This document shows positions 10,180-23,000 of a DNA stretch of 64,000 bases, one piece after another; the first letter of the stretch is position 1, and each line of letters begins with the position of its first letter. The translations under genes and the position numbers were made by a program. Under the pieces are notes generated by a model. That model did no database searches and was not told the origin of the DNA. It saw only the letters and a program-made list of their open reading frames with translations. Source of the DNA: Nansenia antarctica (lineage: Eukaryota; Chordata; Actinopteri; Argentiniformes; Microstomatidae); assembly GCA_963989245.1 (NCBI GenBank), contig OZ022342.1:9283612-9347611 (forward strand), in the 5' to 3' direction.

Positions 10180-12985
10180 CAGTATGTGTGTGAGTTGTCA
10201 ATTAGTTTGGTTTTCTATTTGCACTTTGCTGAACCAATTTGCAAGGGGTACATATTAAAGTTGTGTTGTGTATGTTTTGTAGGCTATGTATATATCAAAT
10301 GGACCAAGTTGATACTGTATGTACGCAATAACCCTGAATGAGTGATACTGTATCAGTAGAATTACAATATCCCCACCGTGTGGCTAGTTGGAAAATCACA
10401 CCCATATATACGTAGTGAGCTACTTTCACCAGTATAATGTTGAAGTGGAAGGCTGGTTGGGGACATATCCCCTCCATCCATCTATGATAACTACATACGT
10501 TTAGAGTGAGTACATTCAGTCCCAGTCATAATGCATTATCTATGAACCCACTTACAATTATGCTAGGCAAAAACAAGCCATAAAGACACAACATATTATA
10601 CTAAGCAGTTGTTTTTACTCCAGGGCACAAACTACTTACTATTATGAAACCAATAGAATTGATCTACCAGCTGGATGACAGTAGATCACTATCTGTTGAT
10701 TTTTAGTTAACCAACACTATCCTTCCCATGAAATCCCACCACTGGGTTTTTCACCCTCATTTCATGGGTGGTCAGCAGTTGGTTAATGTTCGCCCCCCCC
10801 ATCCACTGGGTCATATGTGGGAATGGCCCCCCTGGCCACAACAATGGCACCAAGAGGCACCAGGGATGGCAGGGGCTGCAGTGGAACGCTTGTTGTTTTT
10901 GTTCCTGGCCCCCTTTTCTATTTCGATGTACAGATCAAAACTCACATAGACAACAACCAGATGGGGAGGGCAGAGGAGATGGGAGAGGGAAGACGGGGGG
11001 GGGGGGAGGGGGACCGTGGCAGCTGGTCTGTGCTCTGGGAGGCAGCAGGTGAACACTGCCCTGGTGGCACCTTCTGTGGGGGGACAGATAAAACCCAAAG
11101 ACCCACACAGAGCAAGGAACTGCCATTATGGGCCACTGCATGTGTTAACGCTGTCTGATCTGCTCCGGAGTTGTTTGCGTGTGTTTGAATCTGTGTGTAT
11201 GAACAGTGTGTTCCATCATCGTGCTTTTGGATTATGAGTGTATTTGCATGTTATTCATAAAACTAGTGCCATGGTTAAAATGTATCACATGAGACGAAAT
11301 ACTGAGCAAACTGGAGAATAAACAGAATATCCATCCTCTATTCTATCTCCTTTAATACTAGTCTGAATAATGAAGGGAGTCATTTAATAGTTTTAGTTCC
11401 AAACTAACTGTAGATCAGATAATGGTTGTCCATAGATGGTTCCTTACTCACAGTTTGTTTGATGCTTTCTAACTTTTCTTTTATTATATTCCTTGTCAAA
11501 AGGGGCAAATGATCCCAAGACAAACAGCCTGTGACCAACTTAAAATGCAAGAAAGAACAGAGAGTGAGAGAGAGAGAGAGAGAGAGAGAAAGCTAGTGAA
11601 TGAAAGCTGCAGCAGCAATGTTTCTTTGATTCTCTCTCTACCGGGCGAGTGGATGGGGCCAAGGAGAGGGAGGGGACAGAGGGGGTATAGGGAGCACTGA
11701 AAGGTTTAGAGAATGTTCAGGAATTTCAGGAGCAGGTGGCGAGTGGTGACATGAAAAGAAGACGTGACAAATGCAACCGCCAGGCACTTCGAGGAAAAAA
11801 AAAGCCCCAACCTAAATGGTGGCATAGAGTTTCCCCTTGCCTTGGTGCCTCATGCCTGCTCCCCCCTCCCCCTCCCCCTCCCTACCGCCCTCCATCTCAG
11901 TGATGAACTGCCTGCACTGCATAGTTCATGATGATAAATGTTGGCTTCCCATTCAAAGCAAAGACAAGAAATGCCAGGCTACACAACGGAGACAAGAGCC
12001 GCCTATTCCATGAAAACATCAGGCCTATCCAGGGCTGAGAGCGTGGGCTACGCTCATTTTATGGCTACGGTCACTGCACATTTTTGAGAACGATTAGCAT
12101 AATTATAATGATATAAAGTATAATTGTAGGTCTGTAGATCAGTAGTTGTCATGCCTTACTATGTCCCACTGTCCATATAAAGATGTGTGATTTTAATCCC
12201 AGTTGCGATATGCTGAGCAACAGAGAATGTCCATTTGACCTCTTAAGCCAAATATTTTAAAAGGGTTGTGTTTTATCTCTAAACCTACATAGGCCTCACC
12301 TGGGTTGGCACGCTTTTAGTTTATTTGACAATTTTAAGGCAAGTACATATAATACAAAAACCTACATGTACTGTACATCCTAGAGGATGTGACACAATTT
12401 AGTCTAAGACAGTGTTAACATTGTGGTGTTCAATTAAGGCAATTTGGCTCTGCAAGATTGGAAATGCAGTTAATTATAGTATCGCAAGTCAGAAATATAA
12501 AAGCATTAAAATAAAGACATAAAAACACTGTTTAATTATTGACAGTTTACATTGAATCAGCAGGAGGAATCAATCATGAGGGCACACAACTTATTGTTTA
12601 ACCTTCTTATTAAAGAGAGAATTTGATTAAAAGTTTAGGTGAAAACTGTATCATGTAAAGAAAACAATATGAAGAAAGGACTTACCAGTTAAACTTAGTC
12701 CAAACTGCACTTTCCTTGTGCCAAGCAATCACTGTTGGTGCCCAGGCCAGAGAGTCCCACCTCTTCCTCCTTTGTAACCTCAGACAGGAAGTACTTCTGA
12801 CAAGACTTCATATTGGAGCAGATACTGGCCTCACTGTCTGGGGTGTGTATAGTCAATGTTGTGTCAAGCTAAATGCTCTATCGTAGCACATGTCATTGGT
12901 ATGTCATTGGTCCATTCACCAGATAATGGCATTGGTCCTTTCACCAGAGCATTTTCTAGAACATTCAAGACATCCTCATAATCCT
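10180..12985. other. lto1-ccnd1 intergenic DNA, left part
   Basis: No gene is recognised. Contents are poly-C and poly-G tracts (10793-10800, about 10996-11007), a GA repeat (11565-11590) and a C-rich CT tract (11860-11883). A complex stretch at about 11905-12110 could be regulatory. At 12890-12960 the words cattggtcc and ttcaccaga recur in a small imperfect tandem duplication. Confidence 0.5.
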
Positions 12986-12986
12986 C

Positions 12987-13155
12987 ATGACAACAATAAC
13001 AGAGTTCTGTTTATGAATCTCATACGGAGGCAAAAAAACAACCACAACCAGCTTTATAATTCATCATGCTCCTTGTTGACATACACTGTCAAACACTATG
13101 CACGTTGCTTCAAAAACTGATTGTAAGAGAACATAATTGTAAGAGATGATGATGA
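12987..13155 (+). repeat. Local duplicated segment, copy A
   Basis: This segment recurs at 15380-15510. Shared words include acaataacagagttctg, ttataattcatcatgct, ttgttgacat and gttgcttcaaaaac. Copy B lacks roughly 20-30 internal bases. The copies are in direct orientation and about 2.4 kb apart, flanking the LINE fragment. Confidence 0.75.
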
Positions 13156-13179
13156 AAAATAAATAAAAAATACAATAAT

Positions 13180-14140
13180 AATAATAAGATGCTGGTATCA
13201 GCACCTCCCTCTGCAACTGGACCCTAGACTTCCTAACCAACAGACCCCAGCTCGTCAAGTTGGTCAACCACTCCTCCTCCACCCTGACCCTGAACACACC
13301 GGCGTGCCACAGGGCTGTGTGCTGAGCCCCCTCCTCTACTCCCTCTTCACCTTACGACTGCATGCCGACGCATTGCTCTTTCAGTTTCACGTTTTATCTT
13401 TATCCTTTTAATAGACATCATTATATTTAATAGGCTCTAACACCATCATCAAGTTCGCAGATGACACCACGGTGGTAGGCCTGATAAGTAACAATGATGA
13501 GTTGGCCTACAGGGAGGAGGTCCTGCATCTGGTGGTGTGGTGTGGCTACAACATTAACAACCTGGTCCTCAACACCAAGGTAAGACCAAGGAGATCATTG
13601 TGGACTTCAGGAAAACTAGACGCTGTGTACACTCCCCCATCGACATCAATGAGATGGAGGTGGAGCGTGTTCCCAGCTTCAAGTTCTTTGGTGTCCACAT
13701 CTCCACATGAGGACCTCTCTTGGACCCTCGATTCTTCTTCCCTGGTCAAAAAGGTGCAGCAGCGCCTATACTTTCTGAGGAGATTGAAGAAAGCCCATCT
13801 GTCTCCTAGGATTCTGGCCAACTTCTGCCACTGACTGCACCATTGAGAGCATCCTCACCAACTGTATCAAACCTGTGTCCAACCGGAAGGCCCTGCAGCG
13901 GGTGGTGAAACCCGCCCAGCGCAGCATCAGCACCAAACTCCCTACCATCCAATCCCTCCAGGCAGAATGGTGTCAGCGGAGGGCGGCCAGCATCATCAAG
14001 GATACCTCGCACCCCAACCATGGTCTGTTTGATCCCCTACCATCTAAAAGACTCAAGACGTACAGGATCCTCAGGTCCTGTACCAGCAGGCTCCAGAACA
14101 GCTTCTTTCACAGAGCTGTCACTCTGATAAACAATCCCTC

Positions 14141-14171
<31 letters not shown>

Positions 14172-14527
14172 TGATGAACAACCCCCCCTGACTCTCAGTA
14201 TCCCATTAAGCCTTTGCACTACTGCTTGTTGCACACACCCCATGTCAATGTGAACACTCATTTACCCATTGCACTTAACCCATAACCCTGTTTACAAATA
14301 CTACCATTGCACCTACCATATTTATGCACATTGCACATACCTCTTTTTGATATAGCCTCTATTTCTACATCTGTACACACCATCAGAATCAGATTCAGAT
14401 TCCAAATCAGAATACCTCTAACTACCACACTTACCATACTGTACCTATCACTATCATGCTTTATATCACTATTTGCACTTCTGGTTGGATGCTAAACTGC
14501 ATTTCGTTGTCTGGTAATCTAATAGTC
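13180..14527 (+). pseudogene. Degraded non-LTR retrotransposon (L2/CR1/Jockey-type LINE)
   Basis: Translating in shifting frames gives reverse-transcriptase landmarks. These are a GVPQGCVLSPLLYSLFT-type motif around 13300-13350 (one frameshift), the catalytic FADD at 13454-13465 followed by TTVVG, then the downstream regions reading DLSW, QRLYFLRRLKKAHL, IESILTNCI, RKALQRVVK, ASIIKDTSHPNHGLF and NSFFHRAV (to about 14130). A roughly 60-base non-homologous stretch splits the domain at 13376-13436, and several frameshifts break the frame, so it cannot make a working enzyme. No 5' ORF or endonuclease part is seen, so the copy is 5'-truncated. The 3' part includes a CA repeat and ends ggtaatctaat. 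The exact LINE clade cannot be fixed without alignment. Confidence 0.85.
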
Positions 14528-15379
14528 AAGACTAACATCAGGTGGTCCACTACAGCCTTTAACAGTTGTTGGTTTACAGTCAGATTCTACTATCCATCTC
14601 ATGTAGTTTTAATCAAAGATACACACTTCCAAATATGTTCAAATGTTCAGGACAGTATGGGCACAGGTAATGAATCTTTTGTTACTTAAAACATGGCTAT
14701 TTTCGGTTTGATTAGAGCAGACTTTGCCTACTCACTAACTCTGTAGAGCGGTGTAACTCTGTGATAGACGTAGCCTGCGGTACTATGAAAATGTATCAAC
14801 GTAGGTATTAGAATGATATGCTCCACTTTCTTGACGAGATGAAGTACAGTACTCTGAAGGAAGGGGGGACCAGGTCGACTCCAGGTCAACACCAGGTCAA
14901 CGCCACAACAGCGTCCAGTGTGACTGGCACTGAAGCTGTTTACCATTGGCATGAGTGAGAGCTGCCTGGTAACCCAGCTGTGAAGGTCTGCAGCATCATA
15001 GCCATACACACCACACTGAGATGGCATGTCCAGACGATTCCTCCCCTGTCCCCTTTGATGCTGCTGGGTGAGTAATGTTGATCCTTCCTCCGAAACCACA
15101 AGTGGTAAGACGTCAAAGTCTGAAGACACGTATTAACGCAAACCTCAGACGCCCACGGCTTGATGTGAAATACTCTGAGTGCCTTCACGAATGCCCAACT
15201 GCCTTCCTACTTGTTTTGACCGATCTCTAACGTTTTCAACAACCCAAACCAACCTCTCTTGTCACAATATAGTCATAAGTAATGGTGTCCACTGTCCACT
15301 ATTTGGGCGACACACAGTCTTTAACTGTCTCTTAGCCAGTTAACAACTTTCGACATTCAAGATCAATTTATACAAAACT

Positions 15380-15510
15380 AACAATAACAGAGTTCTGATT
15401 CTGAACAACCACCACCACCTTTATAATTCATCATGCTTCTTGTTGACATGCACTGTTTAAATGCATTATGCATGTTGCTTCAAAAACATAGTTGTAAGAA
15501 ATGATGAATG
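15380..15510 (+). repeat. Local duplicated segment, copy B
   Basis: Direct-orientation counterpart of 12987-13155, about 80% alike by eye. It may be an unclassified dispersed repeat or a tandem duplication later split by insertions, including the LINE. Confidence 0.7.
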
Positions 15511-17255
15511 TTAATGACCTGTTATATTATGTTTTATAATTCGGTATATATTTACTCTCTATAGGTGTATAGGTATTATAAGTGTACTTAGAATAAGATC
15601 ACATAAGACCATATTTAAAAGAAAGTGTTAACAGAAATAACATACATTGTTTGCCAGATTGATTTACTGTATATACTCTAGTCCCAAAAACCTGAGAGAG
15701 AGAGAGGGATAGAGAGAGAGAGAAAGAGAGAGAGAGGGAGAGAGAGAAAGAGAGAAAGAGGGAGAGAGAGCGAGAATAAGAGAGAGAGGGAGAGACGGAG
15801 AGACAGAGAGAAAGAGAGAGAGAGAGAGAAAGAGAGAGAGAGGGAGAGAGAGAAAGAGAGAAAGAGGGAGAGAGAGAAAGAGAGAGAGAATAAGAGAGAG
15901 AGGGAGAGAGAGAGAGAGAGAGCAGAAGTGTCTGTGTGCCAGCAGGTCTTTGGTGCCTCGTCGCCCTATGCACTGAAACCCTTTGTCCAGTGTTTGTCCA
16001 GCTCACGATTGCAGGGCTGTGGGAAAGGATTAGTTTCACGCCTTTTTCTTTATAGAAAACCCTGATCAAAGGAATTCCTTGCATAACAAATCAATGAGTG
16101 CTGTCACACACACATGCTTTAGCCAATGGCGGGTAATCATTAGCCCCACAAAAGCATTTATACTTCATTTAGGGTTTAGTTTTTTATATTATTATTTTTT
16201 TAAATATCATTTATATCAATGTTGCTTTTTGAAAATATATTCAGATTGAACAATCGATGATTCATCATTTCAACAGAACAATGTAAAGATACTGTATGTA
16301 TTTCTGGCTTTCTGTCGTGCACGATCTATGTGACAATGTATGTGACAACAACACAAATCAAAGGACAATTCTGAAAACAGTTTCAGGTTCAGAATCAGTC
16401 AAGACAAGAAGAAAAAACACAAAACAGGATGTATTTAATTCACTTTTAATTCTAGTTTAGTTTGATGTTCGATTATGTCTAGAATGGGTCTGTGGGCAAA
16501 AGCTTGTGCATTTCAGACCAGCAACACAACAAAAACAGACATCATATCAAAAGCAGACATTATCTGACTTTCTGCTTTACTTCCTCCAAGGCCCTCAGAT
16601 GATCTTGAACCATCGCAGTAAATAACGGATTCTGGCCCAACAACACTGTGTGAGGGATGCTTCCATCATCGACAATAGAGGCAGTGGTAAAAAGCTGACC
16701 ATTATGCTTTTTAGGGGTCGGCGGTGGCGTGCACTGTAGCATATTCTGTTGAAAAGCTTGAACAAAGATCTACACCCCTTCTAGTTTTTTTTGTGTGTTG
16801 TATAACCTTGTTTTTTACTGACAGTGCTTTTCATTAGTTTGACAAAGAAGTCGTCATAGTTTAGTTTAGTTGAGCACAGGAAACTCGACGTTCCTTTTCT
16901 CTCTTTTTTTTTGTTGAGGTAACAAGTATTCCTGACACTAGCAAGAAAAACATAGTATTTCCATCCTCCTGGGTCCTGTGTTAGCGAGTAGCAATTTGAG
17001 CAGCTTGCAGCAACATCATCAGATATCCGCTACATCATATATCCAACCAGAACATATAGCAGCATCATGTCTATGGCTAAGTGGACCACCGTTTGCTCGC
17101 TGATTAACTCTGATTGAGGGGGTCTCTGGGTCAAATGTAAGTGTGCCAACAGTGTCACTGGGATACCATCTACATCAGATGGGTAACGTAGCCCATTATA
17201 TTCTGGCTACAATGCTCTAGTTTGAGCGTTCAAAGTTAAAGAAAAAAACAGCAGT
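15511..17255. other. Intergenic DNA beyond the ccnd1 3' end
   Basis: Apart from the GA-rich simple repeat at 15693-15922, this AT-rich stretch holds no feature I can support. It may include distal ccnd1 3' UTR if the polyadenylation signal at 17280-17285 is not the last one used. Confidence 0.4.
15693..15922. repeat. (GA)n / (GAGG)n purine-rich low-complexity tract
   Basis: About 230 bases consist almost wholly of A and G on the + strand, as GA units with AAAG and GGGA variants. Some longer period repeats are visible: gagaaagagagaaagaggg occurs twice. A 161-residue Ser/Leu-rich minus-strand frame across it is an artefact. Confidence 0.95.
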
Positions 17256-20010
17256 GTTCCAGAATTGTATCTATTACCATTTATTGCGCAGTTAACACAA
17301 CATATTACGTTGCGCCTCTTAGTGTAAAGCAACACAACTAGCATCACCTGTAATTAACTGTGTGGTGTATATAACTATCATCATTTGAAAAATTCTATGG
17401 CTTAGAAAGAAGGCATGGTATTCACAAACTCAATCAGATTCATTAAGGACTTTAACTTGAGCAAAAGCTTTATAAATATAAAAAGGGAGGAGGCCTTCAT
17501 GGGCCTAGAGGGCGATAATGTCTCGTTCAATGAGACAGCTTAACACTCAGATGAGTTATACAATCCAACCTGTTATGGCACCAGTTTCAATCCATGCTCT
17601 CTACTTGCTTACGTCAGGACCCATTTGGATAATGATCAATGCATTACCATTAGCAGTTTAAACATAACTATCAGGCACTGAACGTACAAGTAAAAAAGAA
17701 AAAAGAAAAAAAAAGACTAAATTAAAGATAAATCTTGACTGTAATATGAGGTATTGTGGATAAGAACCTTTGTCTATTGTCTCATTTTTCCTCTTTTTGG
17801 AATAGCACTGAAATCATATGAAGTAAAAATTGATCACATAAAATCTACAAAAAACAAAAGATGTCAATAACATAATTTTCTATGAGAAAATTCAAAACCT
17901 ATTACATGGCAGTATATTGACATTTATATGTATAAAAAACAAAAACAAACAAAATATAGCAGCAAAACAATAGGAGAAAAAGCATTGTTTTTTTTCTTGT
18001 TGTTTTTCATTACATTTTACACTTTGCTGGGTATTCCTCCATAGCAGCTCAATACGAGGAGTGTACTCTCCCATCATCCTGTCATCTTTTCTGTTTCTGT
18101 ACAATCATACACCTTAATTCAGCCGTTCAGCAAATACTTGTTGCTTTCAAGCCATCACCCTTTTTGCCTCCTTTTGCCACTTTTAACATTACCCTCTCCA
18201 TCTTTGCCATCCACTTCTCTCAGGCAGGCCGCAAAACACTGCCTAAGTCTTCAGGTTTGTGCAAAATCACCACTAGCCAAAACACTATTTTCCACTGTTT
18301 TTGTATTTTTCCACCCCTCTTTCCATATTCTGTACAACATTTTTAACTATGGTGTTTTTTTTCTTTCTTTCTTTCAGTTTTATGTTGAGAAAAACACTGG
18401 CATACATGATTTGGAGGGCGGGCATGTGTTGAGCACTATTGGACACACGTTGTGTAGAGAGAGAGTTACATAGAGACTTTGGCATCCGGTCTAGAATCTG
18501 TACTGGATCCTAGAGGAAACTATGCAATAATAAACAATCCGCAATCTTTGTTTTAGCTTTAAAGTCCAAAACCTCAGTGTCTCTGATGCTCTAGATGCCA
18601 TTGAAGCAATTGGATACGAGATACTGACACATGCCACAAACAATGTCTGTCTCAACAGACCCCTCCTGCAAGGACAAGGCAACCTCCAGAATAATACCCC
18701 TCTAAATCAAGGGCATATGGAGGTGCTGCTGGGCTGTGTTGACCTGTACCCAGTATTCTAACACACAACACCATAGTTAAAAGAGACCTGCTCCACTCCA
18801 TTCCATTTTTCTTTTTCAAATTTAGTTTTATAAACTTAAGTTTCTTTCTATGTGATTTTTTTTTTCTGTGAGTCAGCAAAACTGACCAAAAGTGCTTTTT
18901 TTTCTCAAAAAAAAAGATGGAATGGTATTAAAAAGTAAGATATAATCACATAAAACGGAAAATACAAGTAGACTGTGGATTGCACTGCAAGGTTTGCAAT
19001 TCATGTTACATTTCAGCTTATCGTGTCATAGCTAGCTGTTGAAATATGTACATATGTGGCAGTGAGGACAACAAAACAATCTATCAACAAACTTAATTCA
19101 TAATTTCCCCACTGATTGTATGTAAAGTAATTGTCTGAAGTTTAAATGGCTTTACCGTATCAGCCAAAAACCCCAGCCCCCGCAATCCACAGCCATTAAA
19201 ACAATAAAACAGAACAGTCGACACTAAAACACAAATATACTGTTGAGTTACACAACCCAGTTTGAAAGAGAAGAGGCCAAAACTAAGAGTTGAGAATTTC
19301 TTAAGAAGTCTAGACAATATAATAAAGTGACTAAACGCATAAGCAAGTAAGGATACTGTACACTGGTGCCTAGACTGCAAAACAAAACAGGGGGTCTTTG
19401 ACAGCAAGCAAAAAACATACTAAAGAGAGAGGAAAAAAAATAATAAAAAAAATAAAGCCCCTTCTCTTTCAGAAATGATTTCATACTTCAAATAATAACC
19501 TAGAGACGGCGACAGACTAGTTGTACCTACTTGTCGTTATTTTGAATGTTTTAGTAGGCATATCTAGTATGTGGTACTTTAAAAATCCTAGTTCAATATT
19601 GGGTGGTGGTAACAATGTCTATTTGTGTGACTTAGTCTTGCACATCAACTATGATGTTTCCATCAATACAGTTGTGTCTTTTCGTAATAATGCATTTTTT
19701 TCGCTGTTGTCTTTTTTGTCAATGCCTTGAGCCGGACAAGACGAGCCAGTGAAGAGGGAACGTGCCTGGAGATCTCAGAAAAGCGAAGGTGTTCGGTCCT
19801 TTCTTATCCGCCCCTGGCGAAGAGCGGCACGTCGGTCGCGGGGAGGCCAGGTAGGGCACCATGACAGGTGAGGAGCCAAAGTGTCTGCCAGAGGGGTGCC
19901 CGTGACGAGGCTGCTCTGATGCTCTGGTGTCCCCTTTGTCCAGGTAAAGCCTCTCGGTTAAGGCCAGAAGCTCATACGTGTTTCTAGTGATGATGCGTTA
20001 AGGGAACCAG
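17256..20010 (-). other. ccnd1: Presumed ccnd1 3' UTR
   Basis: This is the AT-rich region directly after the ccnd1 stop codon on the minus strand. The first AATAAA found on that strand lies at 17285-17280, giving a 3' UTR of about 2.75 kb, near the roughly 3 kb known in human. AUUUA pentamers occur on the transcribed sense, for example around 17472, 17719-17735 and 19143. Such AU-rich elements make human CCND1 mRNA short-lived. The extent is inferred. Confidence 0.45.
17280..17285 (-). terminator. ccnd1: Candidate ccnd1 polyadenylation signal
   Basis: AATAAA on the minus strand (TTTATT on the plus strand), about 2.7 kb after the ccnd1 stop. I found no earlier canonical hexamer on that strand. 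Variants such as ATTAAA further on (around 16445) are possible alternatives. Confidence 0.4.
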
Positions 20011-23000
20011 TCATATGTTGATGTCCCTCACGTCTGTCGGGGTGGACGACAGGTCCACGTCCTCCTCCACCCTTTTAGTCTCCGAGGAGACACTATGCTG
20101 CTGTGCCTGTCTGAGACTAGACTCCAGCAGAGACTCTATCTGTTCCTGACACGACCTCAGACAGTCCTGGGGGGGCAGGAGACGGAGAAAGAAACATGCC
20201 GTTAGCATAAAGAAGCTAAATCATTTAGTAGACAACCCCTTTTTCACATCTAAAGGCTTGAGTACACTGTGCTGAAATGACAAGACAAACTAGTAACAGC
20301 TATAGATATGGCCTTGTGTTATCATTAAACAAGTAAGGACAGACAGCAGAGGAACACCAGAAGCTGCTCAGCACACAACATACCGGGTCACTCTTGATGA
20401 CTTGGGACAGGAAGTTGGTGAGGTTCTGAGATGAGAGGGCGCTGTCCGTACTCTTTAGGTACAGGCCCTGGACCGCCGCGGCCACACTGCCCGCTGCGAT
20501 CATGGAGGGAGGGTTGGCGATGAATTTCACATCTACAATGGAGAGAGAGGGGGGTGAGAGTGAGTCAGGAGGCAAATATCTGCAACAGTAATACAGTATA
20601 TAAATACAGTGCCATTCCACGAAGTACACGAAGGAGAGTGGGTGAGGAAGGCTGACATTTCTGGGTGATATCAGGGTGAGGCATTGGGTATTGGGGACTT
20701 CCCATCTGTGAGGTCTTACAATCTACCTTATACAAACAGGTGCTCATGCACACCCAATGCAAACTCCCAACAATATGTTTAGCTTCTGGACAAAATGGAA
20801 TATACAGATACAAAAGTCCTTCCAAAACTGACATTCCTCACCCAAGCTAAATGCTATCCCGCATTTTTCCATCTCACCCCCTCACACTCACCCCCTCACA
20901 CATCTATCACAGACCAGCTCTCAGAGGTCTATAAGCATATCTGCAAATCTGTATCAAAATCATTGATAGGAACCTCATTGGATAGTTGACAAAGACAGAT
21001 GAGCGTCTTACAACTAAACATTTCATAAACTTTCATAACGTTTAGTCTAGCAAGTAAATAAAGTTAGGACTTAAGTTAGGAGTATCAATGTATTCAAATC
21101 TGTGACAAACAAATCAACCTGAACAGAAAAGAAAGAAATGCTGCAACAAAATAACTGTGCCGTGACTTCTCCAGCACCATGGAATCATGGGAGGTGTAGT
21201 CTGTCTGACTGTTGCTCTGTCACTCTCTGTTTCATGTTTTCTTTGGCCTTGCTTTATGTAACAAACAACATAAGATATGCTCATGGCCACCAATAGCTCC
21301 CCCATTTTCCAACAATAATCAGTAACACCTCAGGCTTCTATAGGCTAATGCTATTGATCTATATGGAGCAAGACGATTGGCTACCGTGGTGCCAACAAGG
21401 AGGAAGAGTGGAAATGAACAATAGACCCAGTATCTGCCACAATAATGTCCATCAAGATCTCACTCCCTCACCCTATAGGCTTAGGTTAGAGGTGAAATTA
21501 AAGGCATTGCCAGATGTAGGGGGACATCAGCCCTCAACCAGACCCCACAGATCCACATTACATCAGCTCAAGCAGGGATACCAGGGAAAACAAAGCAGCT
21601 TGTTTTCAAATTACAGCTCTAAAACTACATTCCAGGCACATATAACCTGTAATCTCTGCTTCAGTCAGTATGTGACATGATCTCCAGCCAATATCACACC
21701 AACAAGGTAACCGACACCAACAGAGTCTTTAGAATTATGATAATACCATCTCATCCATCCTGGTAGATGAGTGAAACAGAAGACACATCATAGAACTATC
21801 TATAGGCAGGGTAAATACATCCCCATGGTTATAGAAGGTTGAGAGACCCCCATGCATACCTGTTGCACAGAGAGCCACAAAGGTCTGGGCATGCTTGCGT
21901 AGGATTTGCTTGGTGTTCTGGTGGATGGGTAGCTTGGAGAGGAAATGATCGATGAAATCGTGGGGAGTTACTGACGCTAGATCCCATTTCAGCTTGTTCA
22001 GAGCCAGTAGTTCCATTTGCTATACAAAAAAAGACAGGAAAACACCCACAAAGTGAGACAATCTATCTTCACAAATGGGTTCCTTGAGTACATAATGTAA
22101 TTAACATTCTACTTCCTGCCCACTAGAGGGTGATGTCGCCCTCATGATTTAACCCCCCCCCCCTCCCCCTACATACACACACACACACACACACACACAG
22201 CCTTGTGAAACGTATAGGCCAAAGCCCCTTCCTTTCTTTAATACAAACTGAACCTTATTTAAAACAAAAACAACCACATCTTTATAAAGATATAAATATC
22301 ACATAAGGTGGTTTATATATATATTTTTAGATCAAGATGAATGCCTTCTAAGACTCTTAGGATCTATAATTCTAACATTCAGGCCTATAGGTAATAATGT
22401 TCGCCATAGGCTGCATTATTTATATACAATGTATTAATAACCATAGTTCTATAATTACATCCATATCAAGTAGGCCTATCTACAAGATTGTCATTGTTAA
22501 TTTACCAAAAGCTCGTTGGGCCGGATGGAGTTGTCAGTGTAAATGCACAACTTCTCAGCAGTTAAAGGGACCGTCTCCTTCATCTTTGAAGCCAGAAACA
22601 TACAAGTAGCTCCCAGGAGCTGCAATCTGGTTTTCTTTGTGGGCTCCACAGACAAAAATCTATCCAAGTAGTTCATAGCCAGGGGAAAAACCTCCTCCTC
22701 GCATTTCTGTTCCTCGCAGACCTAAAAGTGAGAACAGCAATTAAGACTTTGCGCCCCCCCAAAAAATCATCAAATATGGGCCTATCAACTAGGCCTGCAT
22801 GCAAGTCCCTTTTGATATCAGTAAATAGACCTATGTGAAAACGAAACTCTGTATAAAGATTTTGTTCTGCATTGCAAAACTCATCCATAGGGTGAGATTA
22901 TCTCACGTGGCTACGTCACAATGCTAAGATACTATGCAATAGCAATTAGGCAAGAATGTGAAGATCTATTTGGCAAAATGTAAATAGTTTCTTAATGATT

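Noticed and set aside
14728..15129. 133-residue minus-strand frame between the LINE and repeat copy B
   Set aside because: No recognisable protein features, and neighbours are repeats.
15599..16084. 161-residue minus-strand frame
   Set aside because: Its middle is the GA-rich low-complexity tract; the flanking parts show no domain.
18138..18473. 111-residue plus-strand frame
   Set aside because: It lies antisense within the presumed ccnd1 3' UTR, is Phe/Leu/Ser rich from T/C-rich DNA and has no domain.
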